64,000 bases of DNA, from positions 3,967,001 through 4,031,000 of the forward strand of contig NZ_CP065915.1 in the NCBI RefSeq assembly GCF_016134045.1, written 5' to 3'. The stretch is from Pelagovum pacificum (GTDB lineage Bacteria > Pseudomonadota > Alphaproteobacteria > Rhodobacterales > Rhodobacteraceae). The translations under genes and the position numbers were made by a program. The first letter of the stretch is position 1, and every line of letters begins with the position of its first letter. Below the pieces are notes generated by a model. That model saw only the letters and a program-made list of their open reading frames with translations, did no database searches and was not told the DNA's origin. This document shows, in pieces, positions 1-12,300 of this stretch.

Positions 1-670
1 CGGGGACGATCCGCCGGACCTGGCTGCGGAAGCCGAAAGGACCCAGCTTGCGCCCCAGGAGGTAGAGTGCGCCATCCGGCCCGAAATCCGCACCGACGGC
101 CATGAACCCCTCTCGCGGGCGGAGGCGAAAGGCGATGGACCATGTGCCCCCGGCATAGCGGTAGACCGGGAACAGGCCGTCGTCTCCGGGCACTTCGGGC
201 AGCGTGTAGAGCGACCCGTCCGGTGCGAGGGCGAGCGCTTCTAACGCGCGGTTGTCGCGCATGCCCGCGAAGTCGGGATGCGCGGGAAGCTCTGTCGGGA
301 CCCCGTCGAGTTGAGAGTAGCGCAGGACGCGGGCCTCCCCTTCGAGCGAAATCCAGGCCGTGCCGTCCGGCGCGACGGCGAGGCCCTCCGTATCGTCCCG
401 CATCTCCCCGCCGTCCGGCCGTCGAAGTCCCAGCTTCTCCGCCGTCACGCCTGTGATCCGGTCGCCATCCCGCGTGATCGTGCCGCGATAGAGGATCGAC
501 CGGTCGCTGATCGCGACGAAGCTGCTCCCGTCGTCCGAAAGCTCCAGTCCCGAGACGCCGCCGACGTGCCGCTCGTTCCAGATGTAAGTGCCGAGGTACG
601 TCACCTCCGCAGACCCGACGAGGGGACAGGCGGCCAGAACGGCCGCCGTGAAAAAGGTTCGGAAGCTCAA
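1..670 (-). CDS. Esterase-like activity of phytase family protein (3' end outside window)
   Basis: The visible N-terminal part (about 223 residues) starts with a hydrophobic export signal ending near LVGSAEV and continues with the beta-propeller-like pattern of the phytase-like esterase family (PF13449): [49 protein letters not shown] and [15 protein letters not shown]. Proteins of this family are secreted or periplasmic; their substrate is usually unknown. The start used is TTG at 670, because no ATG or GTG precedes the signal peptide in frame and the TTG follows the mepA stop codon by one base, which suggests translational coupling. The gene is truncated by the window edge, so its length and C-terminus cannot be judged. 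The family call rests on motif pattern only. Confidence 0.8.
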   Translation of the reverse strand, partial: MSFRTFFTAAVLAACPLVGSAEVTYLGTYIWNERHVGGVSGLELSDDGSSFVAISDRSILYRGTITRDGDRITGVTAEKLGLRRPDGGEMRDDTEGLAVAPDGTAWISLEGEARVLRYSQLDGVPTELPAHPDFAGMRDNRALEALALAPDGSLYTLPEVPGDDGLFPVYRYAGGTWSIAFRLRPREGFMAVGADFGPDGALYLLGRKLGPFGFRSQVRRIVP

Positions 671-671
671 C

Positions 672-1616
672 TCAGTTCGACCGGGCAACGTCCTGACAGG
701 CGCCGGGAAGCTGCGCCATCGTCACCGGACCGCGCGCCGGGGCGGGGTCCGCGTTCGGATCCGGCGGCGGCGGGTTGAGGATATTGTCGACCCACTCCTG
801 CGCCTCCGCGCAGCCGTCGCCGGGGGGCGGTGGCGCCTGATCCTCACAGCCGGCAGCACCGGGCGGGCAGTTCAGGCGGACGTGGAAATGGTAGTGATGA
901 CCCCACCACGGGCGGATCTTGCTCAGCCATTCGCGGTCGCCGGTCTCGGCGTTGCACATGGCCACCTTGGCGCCGGCGAAGACGAAGATCCGCGCCACGC
1001 GCGGGTCCGACGCGGCCTGCCGGAGCAGCGCCATGTGCTGCGCGGTCCAGCGGTCGTTCGTGTAGGCGCCTTCCGCGCGCTGCATGGAGATCGAGGAAAT
1101 CTGTTCCCGCTGATCGGTGGACAGGTCGAGCCGCTGCGGCGGCAGCATCCAGATGTCGGCGTCGAGCCCGATCTGGTGGCTGGCGTGGCCCGACAGCATC
1201 GGGCCGCCGCGCGGCTGGCTCATGTCCCCGATGTAGAGTCCTTCCCACCCCGGCAAGCTCGCCGCGAAGCGCGACAGGTCCTGCACGAAGTCGACGGTGA
1301 TCGGCTGCGCCCAGTTGCGATTGCGGGACAGCCGCATCGCCTGCCAGGTCGGTCCGGTCTCGGGCAGCTGCACTGCGCCGGCCTGGCAGCCGCGCGAATA
1401 ACCGCCGATCGGTTCGGATGTCTGGACGGACGCGGTCGACAGGTAACCGAAAACGTCCTTCGCGACGCGGCTGTCGGAGGGGTCGGCGGCTGCCGCGCTC
1501 GCCTCCGGCGCGCCGGGATTCGCGTTCTGGGTCGATGCGGTGGAGGTGCCGGAACTGCGCTGGCATGAGGCCAGCGCCAGAAGACAGGCACTGATGAGGA
1601 CTAGGGTGCGGACCAT
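672..1616 (-). CDS. mepA: Penicillin-insensitive murein endopeptidase MepA
   Basis: The 314-residue protein is a predicted lipoprotein (lipobox LASC, Cys18) of the MepA family (peptidase M74, LAS zinc peptidases). This family cleaves D-alanyl-meso-diaminopimelate cross-links in periplasmic peptidoglycan without being blocked by penicillin. The zinc-site motif [14 protein letters not shown] spans residues 143-156, with His147 and Asp154 spaced as the known ligands, and the distal [12 protein letters not shown] motif supplies the third histidine. A long Ala/Ser/Pro-rich linker follows the lipobox. The start lies 16 bases inside the end of the upstream MFS gene, and the phytase-like gene follows after one base, so the three genes look like one operon. 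Length and motifs are normal for the family. Confidence 0.93.
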   Translation of the reverse strand: MVRTLVLISACLLALASCQRSSGTSTASTQNANPGAPEASAAAADPSDSRVAKDVFGYLSTASVQTSEPIGGYSRGCQAGAVQLPETGPTWQAMRLSRNRNWAQPITVDFVQDLSRFAASLPGWEGLYIGDMSQPRGGPMLSGHASHQIGLDADIWMLPPQRLDLSTDQREQISSISMQRAEGAYTNDRWTAQHMALLRQAASDPRVARIFVFAGAKVAMCNAETGDREWLSKIRPWWGHHYHFHVRLNCPPGAAGCEDQAPPPPGDGCAEAQEWVDNILNPPPPDPNADPAPARGPVTMAQLPGACQDVARSN

Positions 1617-2980
1617 GCTGCTCGATCTCCGTCTTTATTGACGAAGACTAGCAGAATGAGGCCGACCATGAAAAGAAGGATGACCGGCGAGATGCCCAGC
1701 CTCGGGTCCCCTGTGATGCTGGTGAAGACGAAGATCATCGCCGGGGCGAGGAACGCCGTCGCCTTGCCCGACAGCGCGAACAGTCCGAAGGCCTCCGTCG
1801 GGCGATCGGGATGGGTATGGCGCACCATCATCGTCCGCGAGGCTGCGTAGATCGCCCCGCCCGCGCCGCCGATCGCCGCGCCGCAGATGTAGAACAGCGT
1901 GTCCGGCAGGGTGGACCCTTCCGCGAGCGGGAAGCCGAAGACCATCTCCCGCGTCATGCCGACGATCACGGTGCAGACCACGATCAGGATCAGGATGCAG
2001 CCGACGATCACCGGCCTTGGCCCGTAGCGCGCGTCGAGCTGCCCGCCGACCCACGTCGCGATGCCGGCGGTCACCGCGCCGATGATCCCGAAGATCGCGA
2101 TCTGGATCAGCGTCCAGTCGAGCACGAGCACCGCATACACACCGCCGAACCCGTAGAGCGCGTTCAGCGCGTCGCGGTAGAACATCGACGAGATCAGGAA
2201 CCCCTTCAGGCTGTCCCGGCGGGCAATGCCTTTGATCGAGGTCCAGAGGTCGCCGAGCGCCTGCCGCACGCCGCCCTGTTTTGTCGCGGGCCGCGCCTCG
2301 CGCACCCAGGCGAAATAGGGGATCATGAAGACGACGAACCAAAGCGCGATGAACGGTCCGACGATGCGCGTGCCTTCCCGCGCCTCGGGGTCGAGCCCGA
2401 AGGCCGGCGGATTGCCGAGCAGCGTGGTCCCGGCTTCCGCGTCGGCTTCGAAGAACAGCAACAGCATGATGAACAGCGACGCCACGCCACCCCAATAGCC
2501 TATGGAAGCGCCGGTGCCGCTGATCTTGCCGATGGATTCCTCGGTGCCGAGCGACGGCAGCTGCGCATTCACGAAGATCAGGGCGAACTCCGCCGCGATG
2601 AAGCCCGCCGAGAACGCCCAGAGGCAGAACCACAGCGCGCTGCCGTCCGGCGCCATGGTCCAGAGCGCGGCCATCGCCACGATGTAGATCGCCGAGAACA
2701 GCAGGATCCACGGCATCCGCCGCCCCGTGCTGTCGGCGTAGGCGCCGAGCACCGGGCCGAGGATGCCGATGAACAATCCCGCCAGCGTCTGTGCCAGGGC
2801 CCAGACGGATTGCGCATGAGCATCGGCGGCAGTCGGGCTTTCGCCGGCAGCGGCAAAGTAGTCGGTCGCGACGGAGGCGAAGTAGGGGCCGAAGATGAAG
2901 GTGAGGCCGAGCGTATAGAACGGCTGGGTCGCCCAGTCGAAGGCCATCCAGCCCCAGATCCGTTTTCGCTCGTCGGTCAT
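1601..2980 (-). CDS. MFS transporter, UMF1/Atg22-like family
   Basis: The 459-residue, strongly hydrophobic protein has about twelve membrane segments. The N-terminus GWMAFDWATQPFYTLGLTF is typical of the UMF1 (Atg22-like, vacuole-effluxer-like) branch of the major facilitator superfamily, and the loop YADSTGRRMPW matches the MFS cytoplasmic loop between helices 2 and 3. These bacterial proteins are inner-membrane transporters whose substrate is not established; efflux of amino acids or small metabolites is only inferred from the yeast relative. The gene overlaps mepA by 16 bases. About 120 bases upstream separate it from the thioesterase gene, and I saw no clear promoter or hairpin there. 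The family call is fairly secure, the substrate is unknown. Confidence 0.88.
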   Translation of the reverse strand: MTDERKRIWGWMAFDWATQPFYTLGLTFIFGPYFASVATDYFAAAGESPTAADAHAQSVWALAQTLAGLFIGILGPVLGAYADSTGRRMPWILLFSAIYIVAMAALWTMAPDGSALWFCLWAFSAGFIAAEFALIFVNAQLPSLGTEESIGKISGTGASIGYWGGVASLFIMLLLFFEADAEAGTTLLGNPPAFGLDPEAREGTRIVGPFIALWFVVFMIPYFAWVREARPATKQGGVRQALGDLWTSIKGIARRDSLKGFLISSMFYRDALNALYGFGGVYAVLVLDWTLIQIAIFGIIGAVTAGIATWVGGQLDARYGPRPVIVGCILILIVVCTVIVGMTREMVFGFPLAEGSTLPDTLFYICGAAIGGAGGAIYAASRTMMVRHTHPDRPTEAFGLFALSGKATAFLAPAMIFVFTSITGDPRLGISPVILLFMVGLILLVFVNKDGDRAAWSAP

Positions 2981-3100
2981 TTCGCCCCCACGTCCATCCC
3001 GCCGCGATCAAACGGAAAAGCTGACCCGCAGGCAAGGGGCGCGGGGTCGTCGGACTGGATCAATCCGGCAGGTGCGCCATCCATGCGACGCACCGCCCGT

Positions 3101-3634
3101 TCAATCCTGAAACGGCGGCCAGGGCCGGACCGCCTCGGCGTCGATCCATGCCTTCGCCCAGTCCGGGGGTGGATTGTCCTCGGGCAGGCCCATCGCCTCG
3201 GCCAGCCTGGCAGGCGGCACGATGCCGTCCGTGGAGGTAATGGCCGAGCGGATCAGAACATGGCTCGCGCAGTCGCCGGTCTTCTTCCACATCGACTGCT
3301 CGATATAGAAGAACCGGTGATCCCAGCCACAGCCCCGCGTCTTCATCTTCACCTTCTCGAAGGCCCGGACCCGGCGGCGGTAGCGCGTGGTGGATCCCGC
3401 GACCGTCAGACCCCAGCCCTTGTCCTTCATCACGGCCAGCAGACCGAGCCGCCGCGCCGCCGGAATGCGCCCGAGGTCGTAGAGCGTCAGCGTCCGCCCG
3501 TTGTTGAGCTCCATCCAAAGGTCGATGTCCCACGGCCAGCAGATGTGCTCGCTCTCGTGGATGTCCCGGATGCCGAGCGGCGGGTCGTTCCGGTGCCGGA
3601 AGTCCTGATAGAGAAGGCGGAGAAAGGGATACAT
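3101..3634 (-). CDS. Acyl-CoA thioesterase-like protein (hot-dog fold, THEM6/4HBT type)
   Basis: The 177-residue protein matches the thioesterase-like group related to THEM6 and 4-hydroxybenzoyl-CoA thioesterases. Visible markers are DIDLWMELNNGRTLTLYDLGR (residues about 36-56), where WMELNNGRT corresponds to the conserved helix start of the hot-dog fold, followed by GSTTRYRRRVRAFE and a beta-rich C-terminal half. Such proteins hydrolyse acyl-CoA or similar thioesters in the cytoplasm; the substrate here cannot be read from the sequence. It is apparently monocistronic, with 120 bases to the MFS gene downstream and a divergent yggT gene 130 bases upstream. A secreted or membrane location is not supported. 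Confidence 0.78.
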   Translation of the reverse strand: MYPFLRLLYQDFRHRNDPPLGIRDIHESEHICWPWDIDLWMELNNGRTLTLYDLGRIPAARRLGLLAVMKDKGWGLTVAGSTTRYRRRVRAFEKVKMKTRGCGWDHRFFYIEQSMWKKTGDCASHVLIRSAITSTDGIVPPARLAEAMGLPEDNPPPDWAKAWIDAEAVRPWPPFQD

Positions 3635-3764
3635 CGGGCAGGCTCCTTCAACCCGGATTCGTGGGCGTGGGTGACGTAGACGTCAACAGTGACCCTGGGT
3701 CAGGGGATTGCTCCCGCGTCCCGGAATGCTTACCTGCCTTGCGTCAAGAACGGGACGGAGACAT

Positions 3765-4052
3765 ATGCAGTCGTTATTCCAGATCCTCCTGCTGGTGCTG
3801 GGCGTCGCGCGATTTTTCATCATCGTGCACTTCATCATGAGCTGGCTCATCAACTTCCAGGTGCTCAACATCAGGCAGCCTCTGGTCTCGCAGATCTGGT
3901 ATGGTCTGAACCGTCTGCTGGAACCGATCTACGGGCCTATCCGGCGGATCCTGCCCGATCTCGGCGGGATCGACCTGTCGCCGCTGCTGGCGCTTCTGGC
4001 GATCTACGCGCTCGAGATCGTCATCCGGAACAACATGTACGCCTTCATGTGA
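3765..4052 (+). CDS. YggT family membrane protein
   Basis: A 95-residue protein with two hydrophobic segments (residues about 5-25 and 70-90) separated by a short loop containing NRLLEPIYGPIRRILPDLGG, the hallmark of the YggT family (PF02325). YggT proteins are small inner-membrane proteins linked to membrane or cell-division physiology (related to Ycf19/CCB3 of plastids), with no assigned reaction. The start at 3765 is preferred over an in-frame ATG at 3708 because GGACGGAG lies five bases upstream and the shorter form agrees with the usual family length of about 95 residues. A strong hairpin terminator follows immediately. The short-chain dehydrogenase gene converges on it from the other strand. 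Confidence 0.88.
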   Translation: MQSLFQILLLVLGVARFFIIVHFIMSWLINFQVLNIRQPLVSQIWYGLNRLLEPIYGPIRRILPDLGGIDLSPLLALLAIYALEIVIRNNMYAFM

Positions 4053-4058
4053 CGTGAA

Positions 4059-4083
4059 GCGCCGCCGGCAGGACCGGCGGCGC
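4059..4083 (+). terminator. Rho-independent terminator of yggT
   Basis: A perfect 10-base-pair stem (GCGCCGCCGG paired with CCGGCGGCGC) with a five-base loop lies seven bases after the yggT stop and is followed by TCTT on the plus strand. It also lies just beyond the end of the convergent dehydrogenase gene at 4090, but the T-rich tail favours plus-strand termination. Confidence 0.7.
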
Positions 4084-4089
4084 TCTTGG

Positions 4090-4971
4090 TCAGGCCGTCG
4101 GCGCGCCGCCGGTGACGCCGAGGATCTCGCCGATGGTGTAGCTTGCCTCGTCGCTGGCGAGGTAGACGAAGGCGCCGGCAAGTTCGGACGGCTGGCCCGG
4201 CCGGCCGATGGGTGCGCCCGCGCCGTGCTGCGTGACCGCCTCCTGCGTCTGCCCGCCCGATGGCTGAAGCGCCGTCCAGATCGGCCCCGGCGCGACGCCG
4301 TTCACGCGAATGCCCTTCTCGATGGCCTGCTTGGCGAGGCCGATCGTGAATCCGCGCATCGCGTACTTCGTCGTTGCATAGTCGAGCAGCTGCGGCGCCG
4401 GATCGTACCCCTGGATCGAGGTGACGGGAATGATCGACGAGCCCGGCGGCATGATCGCCATCGCCTCCTGGCACATCCAGAACATCGCGTAGACGTTCGT
4501 CTTCATCGTCTGATCGAACTGCTCGGACGAGATGCTGGCGATGTCGGGTTGCGTCACCTGCTTGCCGGCGTTCACGACCATGATGTCGAGCCCGCCCATC
4601 TTTTCTGCCGCGTCCTTCACCAGCTGCCGGGCGAAGGCCTCGTCCATCAGGTCGCCGGGCATCCGGTGCAGCGTGTTGCCGTCCGCCTCGAAGATCTCGG
4701 CGAGGGACTCCGCGTCGGGCTCTTCCTCGGGAAGGTAGTTGATGACGACCTCGGCCCCCTCGCGGGCATAGGCGATGGCAACCGCCCGGCCGATACCGGA
4801 GTCGCCGCCGGTGATGAGCGCCTTGCGCCCTTCGAGCCGTCCGTGTCCGACCCAGCTTTCGGCCCCGTCGGCCGGGACGGGCTTCATCTTCGCGTCGAGC
4901 CCGGGCGGGTCCTGAGGCTGTTTCTCGAACGGGGGTTGCGGATGCAGGGTGCGGGGGTCGCGGAGCGTCAT
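4090..4971 (-). CDS. SDR family oxidoreductase (YghA/glucose-dehydrogenase-like subgroup)
   Basis: The 293-residue protein is a classical-type short-chain dehydrogenase with an N-terminal extension of about 45 residues (HPQPPFEKQPQDPPG, DGAESWVGHGRLEGR) typical of the YghA-like subgroup. The NAD(P)-binding motif TGGDSGIG is at residues 54-61, NAG at about 134-136, and the catalytic Ser185, Tyr198 and Lys202 (YATTK) are all present. It reduces or oxidises an alcohol/carbonyl substrate in the cytoplasm; the substrate is not deducible. The start at 4971 is chosen because the extension beginning PRTLHPQPP is family-typical. The frame stays open far upstream across recQ, but that extension is antisense to a conserved helicase and is not real. 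Confidence 0.9.
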   Translation of the reverse strand: MTLRDPRTLHPQPPFEKQPQDPPGLDAKMKPVPADGAESWVGHGRLEGRKALITGGDSGIGRAVAIAYAREGAEVVINYLPEEEPDAESLAEIFEADGNTLHRMPGDLMDEAFARQLVKDAAEKMGGLDIMVVNAGKQVTQPDIASISSEQFDQTMKTNVYAMFWMCQEAMAIMPPGSSIIPVTSIQGYDPAPQLLDYATTKYAMRGFTIGLAKQAIEKGIRVNGVAPGPIWTALQPSGGQTQEAVTQHGAGAPIGRPGQPSELAGAFVYLASDEASYTIGEILGVTGGAPTA

Positions 4972-5109
4972 TTCGGTCAATCCTTGCTGTTCAAGACGGC
5001 AACGACGAGTGTGGCAGAAGGTTTCAGCCGCCCGCTCTTGCCGCCGCACCCGCGCTGTGGGAGTCTGTTGAGTAACGAGCAGATAACTTGATGCTGGCAG
5101 GCTGCCCCC

Positions 5110-7149
<2,040 letters not shown>

Positions 7150-7195
7150 GCGGAGGGCGATGGACCTCCCCCCGCCGCCGTGCGATCACCCGCCC

Positions 7196-7969
7196 ATGCT
7201 GGTCACCATCTCTCCCGCCAAGTCGCTCGCCGAGGGGCCGTTCCCCGGCGAGATCACCCGCCCCGTCTTCGAGGACGAGGCGCTGCGCCTCGCCAAGACC
7301 GCCCGCAACATGCCGTTGCGGGACCTCAAGGCGCTCATGGACCTGTCCGACGACCTCGCCCGGCTGAACCGCGACCGCTTCCGCGATTATCGCGATGACC
7401 CGGCGGACGAGGACCTCGCCCCCGCTGCCTTCCTGTTCGACGGCGATACCTATCGCGGGCTCGAGGCGAAGACGCTGGAGCCCGACGCGCTGTCATACGC
7501 ACAGGATCACCTGCGCATCCTCTCGGGCCTTTATGGCGTGCTGCGCCCGCTCGACGGGATTCAGCCCTACCGGCTGGAGATGGGCGTGAAGCTGAAGACC
7601 CGCCGGGGCACCTCGCTCTACCAGTTCTGGCGCGACGAGGTGGCGAAGGCGCTCAATGCGCAGGCGGAGGAAGTCGGCACCGAAGTGCTGCTCAACTGCG
7701 CCAGCAAGGAGTATTTCACCGCCGCCGACCGTCCCGCGCTGAAGCTGAAGGTCATCACGCCGTCCTTCCTGGAAGAGCGGAACGGCAAGCGCACGATGGT
7801 CAGCTTTTTCGCCAAGCAGGCGCGCGGTGCGCTGGCGCGGTTCGTGATGGAAAACCGGGTGACGGATCCTGCCGACCTCTCCGGGTTCGAGACGGGGGGC
7901 TACCAGTTCGACCCGGAGGCGAGCACCGACGACGCCCCGGTCTTTAGCCGCCCCTACCCGGACGCCTGA
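7196..7969 (+). CDS. yaaA: Peroxide stress protein YaaA (DUF328)
   Basis: The 257-residue protein matches YaaA/DUF328. It begins MLVTISPAKSL, contains NRDRFRDY and LSGLYGVLRPLDGIQPYRLEMG, and ends with ISPSF-like and GFETGGYQFDPEAS segments, all hallmarks of the family. In E. coli YaaA limits intracellular free iron during hydrogen peroxide stress and so protects DNA and proteins. The ATG at 7196 gives the family-typical start; in-frame upstream starts at 7160 and inside recQ would add a Pro-rich leader not seen in the family. The 3' end overlaps the convergent DMT transporter gene by 26 bases. Length is normal. Confidence 0.94.
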   Translation: MLVTISPAKSLAEGPFPGEITRPVFEDEALRLAKTARNMPLRDLKALMDLSDDLARLNRDRFRDYRDDPADEDLAPAAFLFDGDTYRGLEAKTLEPDALSYAQDHLRILSGLYGVLRPLDGIQPYRLEMGVKLKTRRGTSLYQFWRDEVAKALNAQAEEVGTEVLLNCASKEYFTAADRPALKLKVITPSFLEERNGKRTMVSFFAKQARGALARFVMENRVTDPADLSGFETGGYQFDPEASTDDAPVFSRPYPDA

Positions 7970-8780
7970 GCGACACCGCGATCCCGCCGAGCACCAGCAG
8001 CGTCGCCAAGGCGAAGCGCAGTGTCACGCCTTCGGCGAGGATCAGCGCCCCGCCCGCCGCCGCGATGATCGGTACGGACAGTTGCGCGACCGCCGCCGTC
8101 GTCGCCGCGAGGCGTGGAAGTACCACGTACCAGAGCGCATAGCCGAGGCCCGAGGCAATCGCGCCTGACGCGACCGCGCAGGCGATCCCCGTCGCATCCG
8201 GCAACGTGCTCCCGACCAGCAGCCAACCCGCCAATCCCACCGGGGCGGCGAGTGCGAAGTTCACCGCCGTTCCCGCGAGCGCGTCCGCCTCTTTCCGCCC
8301 GCTCAAGGAGTAGAGCCCCCAGCCGACGCCCGCGCCGGCCATCAGGGCCGCGAAGCCGGGGCCCACCTGCATCGCCGCGCCGGGCCACAGCAGGACGACA
8401 AGACCGGTCAGCGCGATCCCCGCCCCGGCCCATCGTGTAGCCGGCACCGCCTCCCGCGACAGCAGCGCGGCGGCGAACATCGTCAGTTGCACACAGCCGA
8501 ACAGGATCAGCGCGCCCAGCCCGGTATCGAGCCCGCGATAGGCGAGCGAAAACCCGAAGATGTAGACCAGCAGCCACGCGACGGACGCGGCACGCCCGGG
8601 TCGTCGCACCGCCGACCCCATCCGCCCACGCGCCAGCAGCGCCAACAGCAGCGCGCCCGACAGCAGCCGCACCGCGCCGAATGCCACCGGGTCCGTCCCG
8701 CCCGCGACTGCGACGCGATTCAGGACCGAGTTCGCCGCGAAGGCCGTCATCACCAGCGCGACGAGCGCGAACAGCTTCAT
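7944..8780 (-). CDS. DMT (EamA) family transporter
   Basis: A 278-residue, highly hydrophobic protein with about ten predicted membrane helices arranged as two EamA repeats, beginning MKLFALVALVMTAFAANSVLNRVAV. The pattern FGAVRLLSGALLL and the GALILFGCVQLTMF helix are typical of drug/metabolite transporters in the inner membrane. The substrate is unknown; relatives export amino acids, nucleobases or drugs. The gene starts in a 4-base ATGA overlap with the upstream VOC gene, so the two are translationally coupled. It converges on yaaA with a 26-base overlap of coding ends. A second, distinct DMT gene lies at 31220-32107. Confidence 0.9.
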   Translation of the reverse strand: MKLFALVALVMTAFAANSVLNRVAVAGGTDPVAFGAVRLLSGALLLALLARGRMGSAVRRPGRAASVAWLLVYIFGFSLAYRGLDTGLGALILFGCVQLTMFAAALLSREAVPATRWAGAGIALTGLVVLLWPGAAMQVGPGFAALMAGAGVGWGLYSLSGRKEADALAGTAVNFALAAPVGLAGWLLVGSTLPDATGIACAVASGAIASGLGYALWYVVLPRLAATTAAVAQLSVPIIAAAGGALILAEGVTLRFALATLLVLGGIAVSLRRPGRGG

Positions 8781-9214
8781 TCCACGAGCAAGGTATCGTC
8801 GTAGGCGACCAGTTCGACCACGTTGCCTTCCGGATCCTCGGTGAAGATGCCACGCCAGCCGACCCAGTCGAAATGCTCGACACGGTAGGGCTGGCCGGTC
8901 TCCTCGTACCAGCGCATCACGGCCTCCTGCTCGGCGAACGGCAGGCTCAGCGCGATGTGGTGCAGCGACGATTGCGCCCCGGTGACCGGCCCGCCGGCAG
9001 CGTCCTCCTGCAGCGCCCGGTCGAACAGGGCGAGCACCGTCGTGTGACCGCCGAACCCTCCGGCGATCCGGAAGAAGGTGATCGGCGCGTCCTCTCCGCC
9101 CCGGAGCAACGTCAGCCCGATCCGGTCGCGGTAGAAGCGCACCATCGCGCCCATGTCCGCGACACGGATGGCCACTTCGCCGAGGGCGCGGACCGTGAAA
9201 GGTGGTTTGGACAT
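8777..9214 (-). CDS. VOC (glyoxalase/bleomycin-resistance fold) family protein
   Basis: The 145-residue protein has the paired beta-alpha-beta-beta-beta modules of the vicinal oxygen chelate superfamily. It opens with VRALGEVAIRVADMGAMVRFYRDRIGL, has a central LHHIALSLPFAEQEAVMRWYEETG and ends in IFTEDPEGNVVELVAY, whose terminal glutamate is a usual metal ligand. Such proteins bind a divalent metal and act as lyases, dioxygenases or resistance proteins; the reaction here is unknown. It overlaps the DMT exporter start by four bases, which suggests the two act on a related compound, although that is inference. It is divergent from the alpha-2-macroglobulin gene across 113 bases. Confidence 0.85.
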   Translation of the reverse strand: MSKPPFTVRALGEVAIRVADMGAMVRFYRDRIGLTLLRGGEDAPITFFRIAGGFGGHTTVLALFDRALQEDAAGGPVTGAQSSLHHIALSLPFAEQEAVMRWYEETGQPYRVEHFDWVGWRGIFTEDPEGNVVELVAYDDTLLVE

Positions 9215-9327
9215 GACGACTGCTCCGGAAAGTCAGGAAACCCGCACCCTATCTGCACGGGGGAATCGTTGCCAGCAAGCCGCGCCGCGTGGCACCTTGC
9301 GGGCATTATGATTTAGGAGTTTGGCCG

Positions 9328-12300
9328 ATGACCCGTCTTTTTCTGACGCTGGTATTCGCTCTCGTTGCATCTGTCGCAGCTGCGCAGGACCCGATCCCGG
9401 ACCGACGCGTCGCCATCTCCCGCAACCTCGATTTCTACGGCGCCGACCTCGCCACGATCTTCGATACGACACTCGACGCCTGTCAGGCCGCGTGTTTCGC
9501 CGACAATTCCTGCGTCGCCTTCACCTACAACCAGCGTAATGGCTCCTGCTTCCCGAAGAGCGGGGTCTCCGACGTGACCGCTTACGACGGCGCGGTGTCG
9601 GGCCGTCTGCTGCGCACCGATCCGCAGGTCTTTTCGACGATGGAGGCGCGGATCGAGTCCGCCTCGTTCCTGTCGCCCCGCGATTTTAACGCCGCGCGTG
9701 ACCTCGGCCAGACGATCGGCCGGCTGCACAGCTCCGATGAGAATACCGCGCAGGAACTGCTCGCGACCGTGGAGACGAGCCGCCGCAACGACGACCTCTA
9801 CACCGCGCTGCTATATACCGGCGCGGCGCTTGCGCTGACCGACCGCGCCGACCTCTGGGTCGACTACTCGATTCTCGCCCGCAGCGCGTCCGTCTCCGAC
9901 ACGTCCGAGCGCAACCGCATCCGCGACCGCGCGGTGCCCGCCGCGATCAACGGCTACCTTCGCGCCTCTGGTGCAGCGCAGCAGGCCACCGCCCTCGTCG
10001 CCCTTGCCGAGGCGCTCGAGGATGACGACCGGGGCCGTCTGATGATCGACGCGCTTCGCGCCGCGCAGGAGGCCGACTTCCGCCGCGACACCGAAACGCT
10101 GCTCGAGGATGCGATCGGCAAGTACGGCTTCAGGGTCACCGACACAGACGTCGAAAGCGACAGCGCCGAGCCCCGCCTCTGCGCGATCTTCAACGAACCG
10201 CTGGTCCCCGCCGGGGTCGACTACGCGCCCTACGTCCAGTTGCCGGACGAGAGCCTGACGGTTCAGGCCAGCGGCGAGCAGCTTTGCGTCGACGGTGTCG
10301 TGCACGGCTCCCGCTACCGGATCGTCCTGCGCGAGGGGCTCCCGGCGGAAAGCGGAGAGACGCTGATCCGCCCGATCGAGCTGACGATGTATGTCCGCGA
10401 CCGCGCTCCGCAGGTCCGCTTCGCGGGCCGTGGCTATGTCCTGCCCCGTACCGGCGAGGCCGCGCTCCCGGTGGAAAGCGTGAACGTCGAAACGGTCGAC
10501 CTGACGCTGTCGACCGTCACCGACCGCAACATCGTGCGCGCGATGCAGGAGGATCTCTTCGCCCGTCCGCTCTACGCCTACGATCAGGATTACTTCGAGA
10601 CCTATATCGGCAACGAGGTCTGGACCGGCGAGGCCGACGTCCAGATGGAGCTCAACGCCGACATGACCACGCGGATCCCGCTGGCCGAGGCGATCGCCGA
10701 CCAGCCGCCGGGCGTCTACGTGCTGCGCGCCAGCGTGCCGGGTCAGGACCCGTACGACGATCCGCCCGCAACCCAGTGGTTCGTGCTCTCAGACCTCGGC
10801 ATCGCGACGATGATGGGGATCGACGGACTGACGGTCGTGGTGCGCTCGCTCGCCGACGCCTCCGCAACGGAAGGGGCGACGATCACGCTGATCTCCAACG
10901 CCAACGAAGTGCTTGAGACGGCGACCACCGATGCCACCGGCGTCGCGACCTTCGCCCCCGGCCTGACGCGGGGCACGGGCGCAGCCGCGCCCGCGCTGGT
11001 GACGGTGGAGCAGGGCGACGACATGGCCTTCCTGTCGCTGACCGGGCCGGCGTTCGACCTGTCCGACCGTGGCGTCGAGGGGCGGGAGCCGGCGCCGCCG
11101 GTCGACGTGTTCCTCGCCACCGATCGCGGCGCCTACCGCGCGGGGGAGACGATCCACGTCACTGCACTGATGCGCGACCAGACCGCGCTGGCGGAGGTGG
11201 GCCTGCCTCTCACCGCGATCCTGACCCGGCCCGACGGCGTCGAATATTCCCGCCACTACTCGGAAACGGACGCCGCCGGCGGCCATGTCTTCGCGCTGCC
11301 CGTCGCCGGCAACGCACCCCGCGGCGTGTGGGAGGTCGGGCTCTACCTCGATGTCGACGAGGCGCCGCTTGCCTCCGACACAGTGCTGGTCGAGGACTTC
11401 CTGCCCGAACGGATCGACGTCGCGCTCGACCTGCCCGAAACGGTCTCGCAGACCGATACGCCGCCGCTGAAGGTGCAGGCCGACTACCTGTTCGGTGCCC
11501 CTGCCGCTGGCCTCGACATCGTGGGCGACGTCATCATCCGCGCCGCCTCCTCCGTATCCGAATGGCCGGGCTATAGCTTCGGCCGTTACGACGAACCGCT
11601 CAGCCCGCGCGCCGTCTCGCTCGGCTCCGACTGGCAGACGGCGGAAGACGGCTCCGCCCTTGTCGATGTGAAGATCCCCGAGATCGAAAGCGGCGGCCGC
11701 CCGATGGAGTTGCTGGTCAACGCGTCCGTCAACGAACTGTCCGGTCGCCCGGTGGAGCGTCAGGCCACCGCGCAGGTGCTGCCCGACTCCGCGATGATCG
11801 GCATCCGGCCGGAGTTCGACGGAGTCGTCGGCGAAGGCACCTCTGCCGCCTTCTCTCTCATCGGCCTCGCCAGCGACCTGTCGGCACAGCCGATGGACGT
11901 CTCCTGGACCGTCAACCGCGTGACCACGACTTACCAATGGTATCGCGTGAACGGCCGCTGGAACTGGGAGCCGGTCACCCGGCGCGAGGAAGTCGCCTCC
12001 GACACCGCCACCCTCGGCGAGGACTCGGTCGAAGTCTCCGTTCCCGTCGACTGGGGGCGCTACGAGATCGTCGTCGAACGGACCGACGGCGCCTACCTTG
12101 CCTCTTCGCAGAGCTTCTATGCCGGCTGGTATGCCCCGGCGGACACCGGCGACACGCCCGACATGCTGGAAGCCTCGCTCGACGCCGAAAGCTACCTGCC
12201 GGGCGAGACGGCCGAGTTCCGCATCGTCCCGCGCTATGCGGGCACCGCGCTGGTCACCGTCATGTCCAACCGCGTGATCCGCATGGAAGCGGTCGACGTG

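Noticed and set aside
1811..3679. A 622-codon plus-strand frame opposite the MFS and thioesterase genes
   Set aside because: Antisense composition (Arg, Asp, Glu, His rich) and complete overlap with well-supported minus-strand genes.
9301..9327. TATGAT as a -10 promoter element before the alpha-2-macroglobulin gene
   Set aside because: It lies only 16 bases before the start codon, overlaps the ribosome-binding region and has no -35 element at a workable distance.
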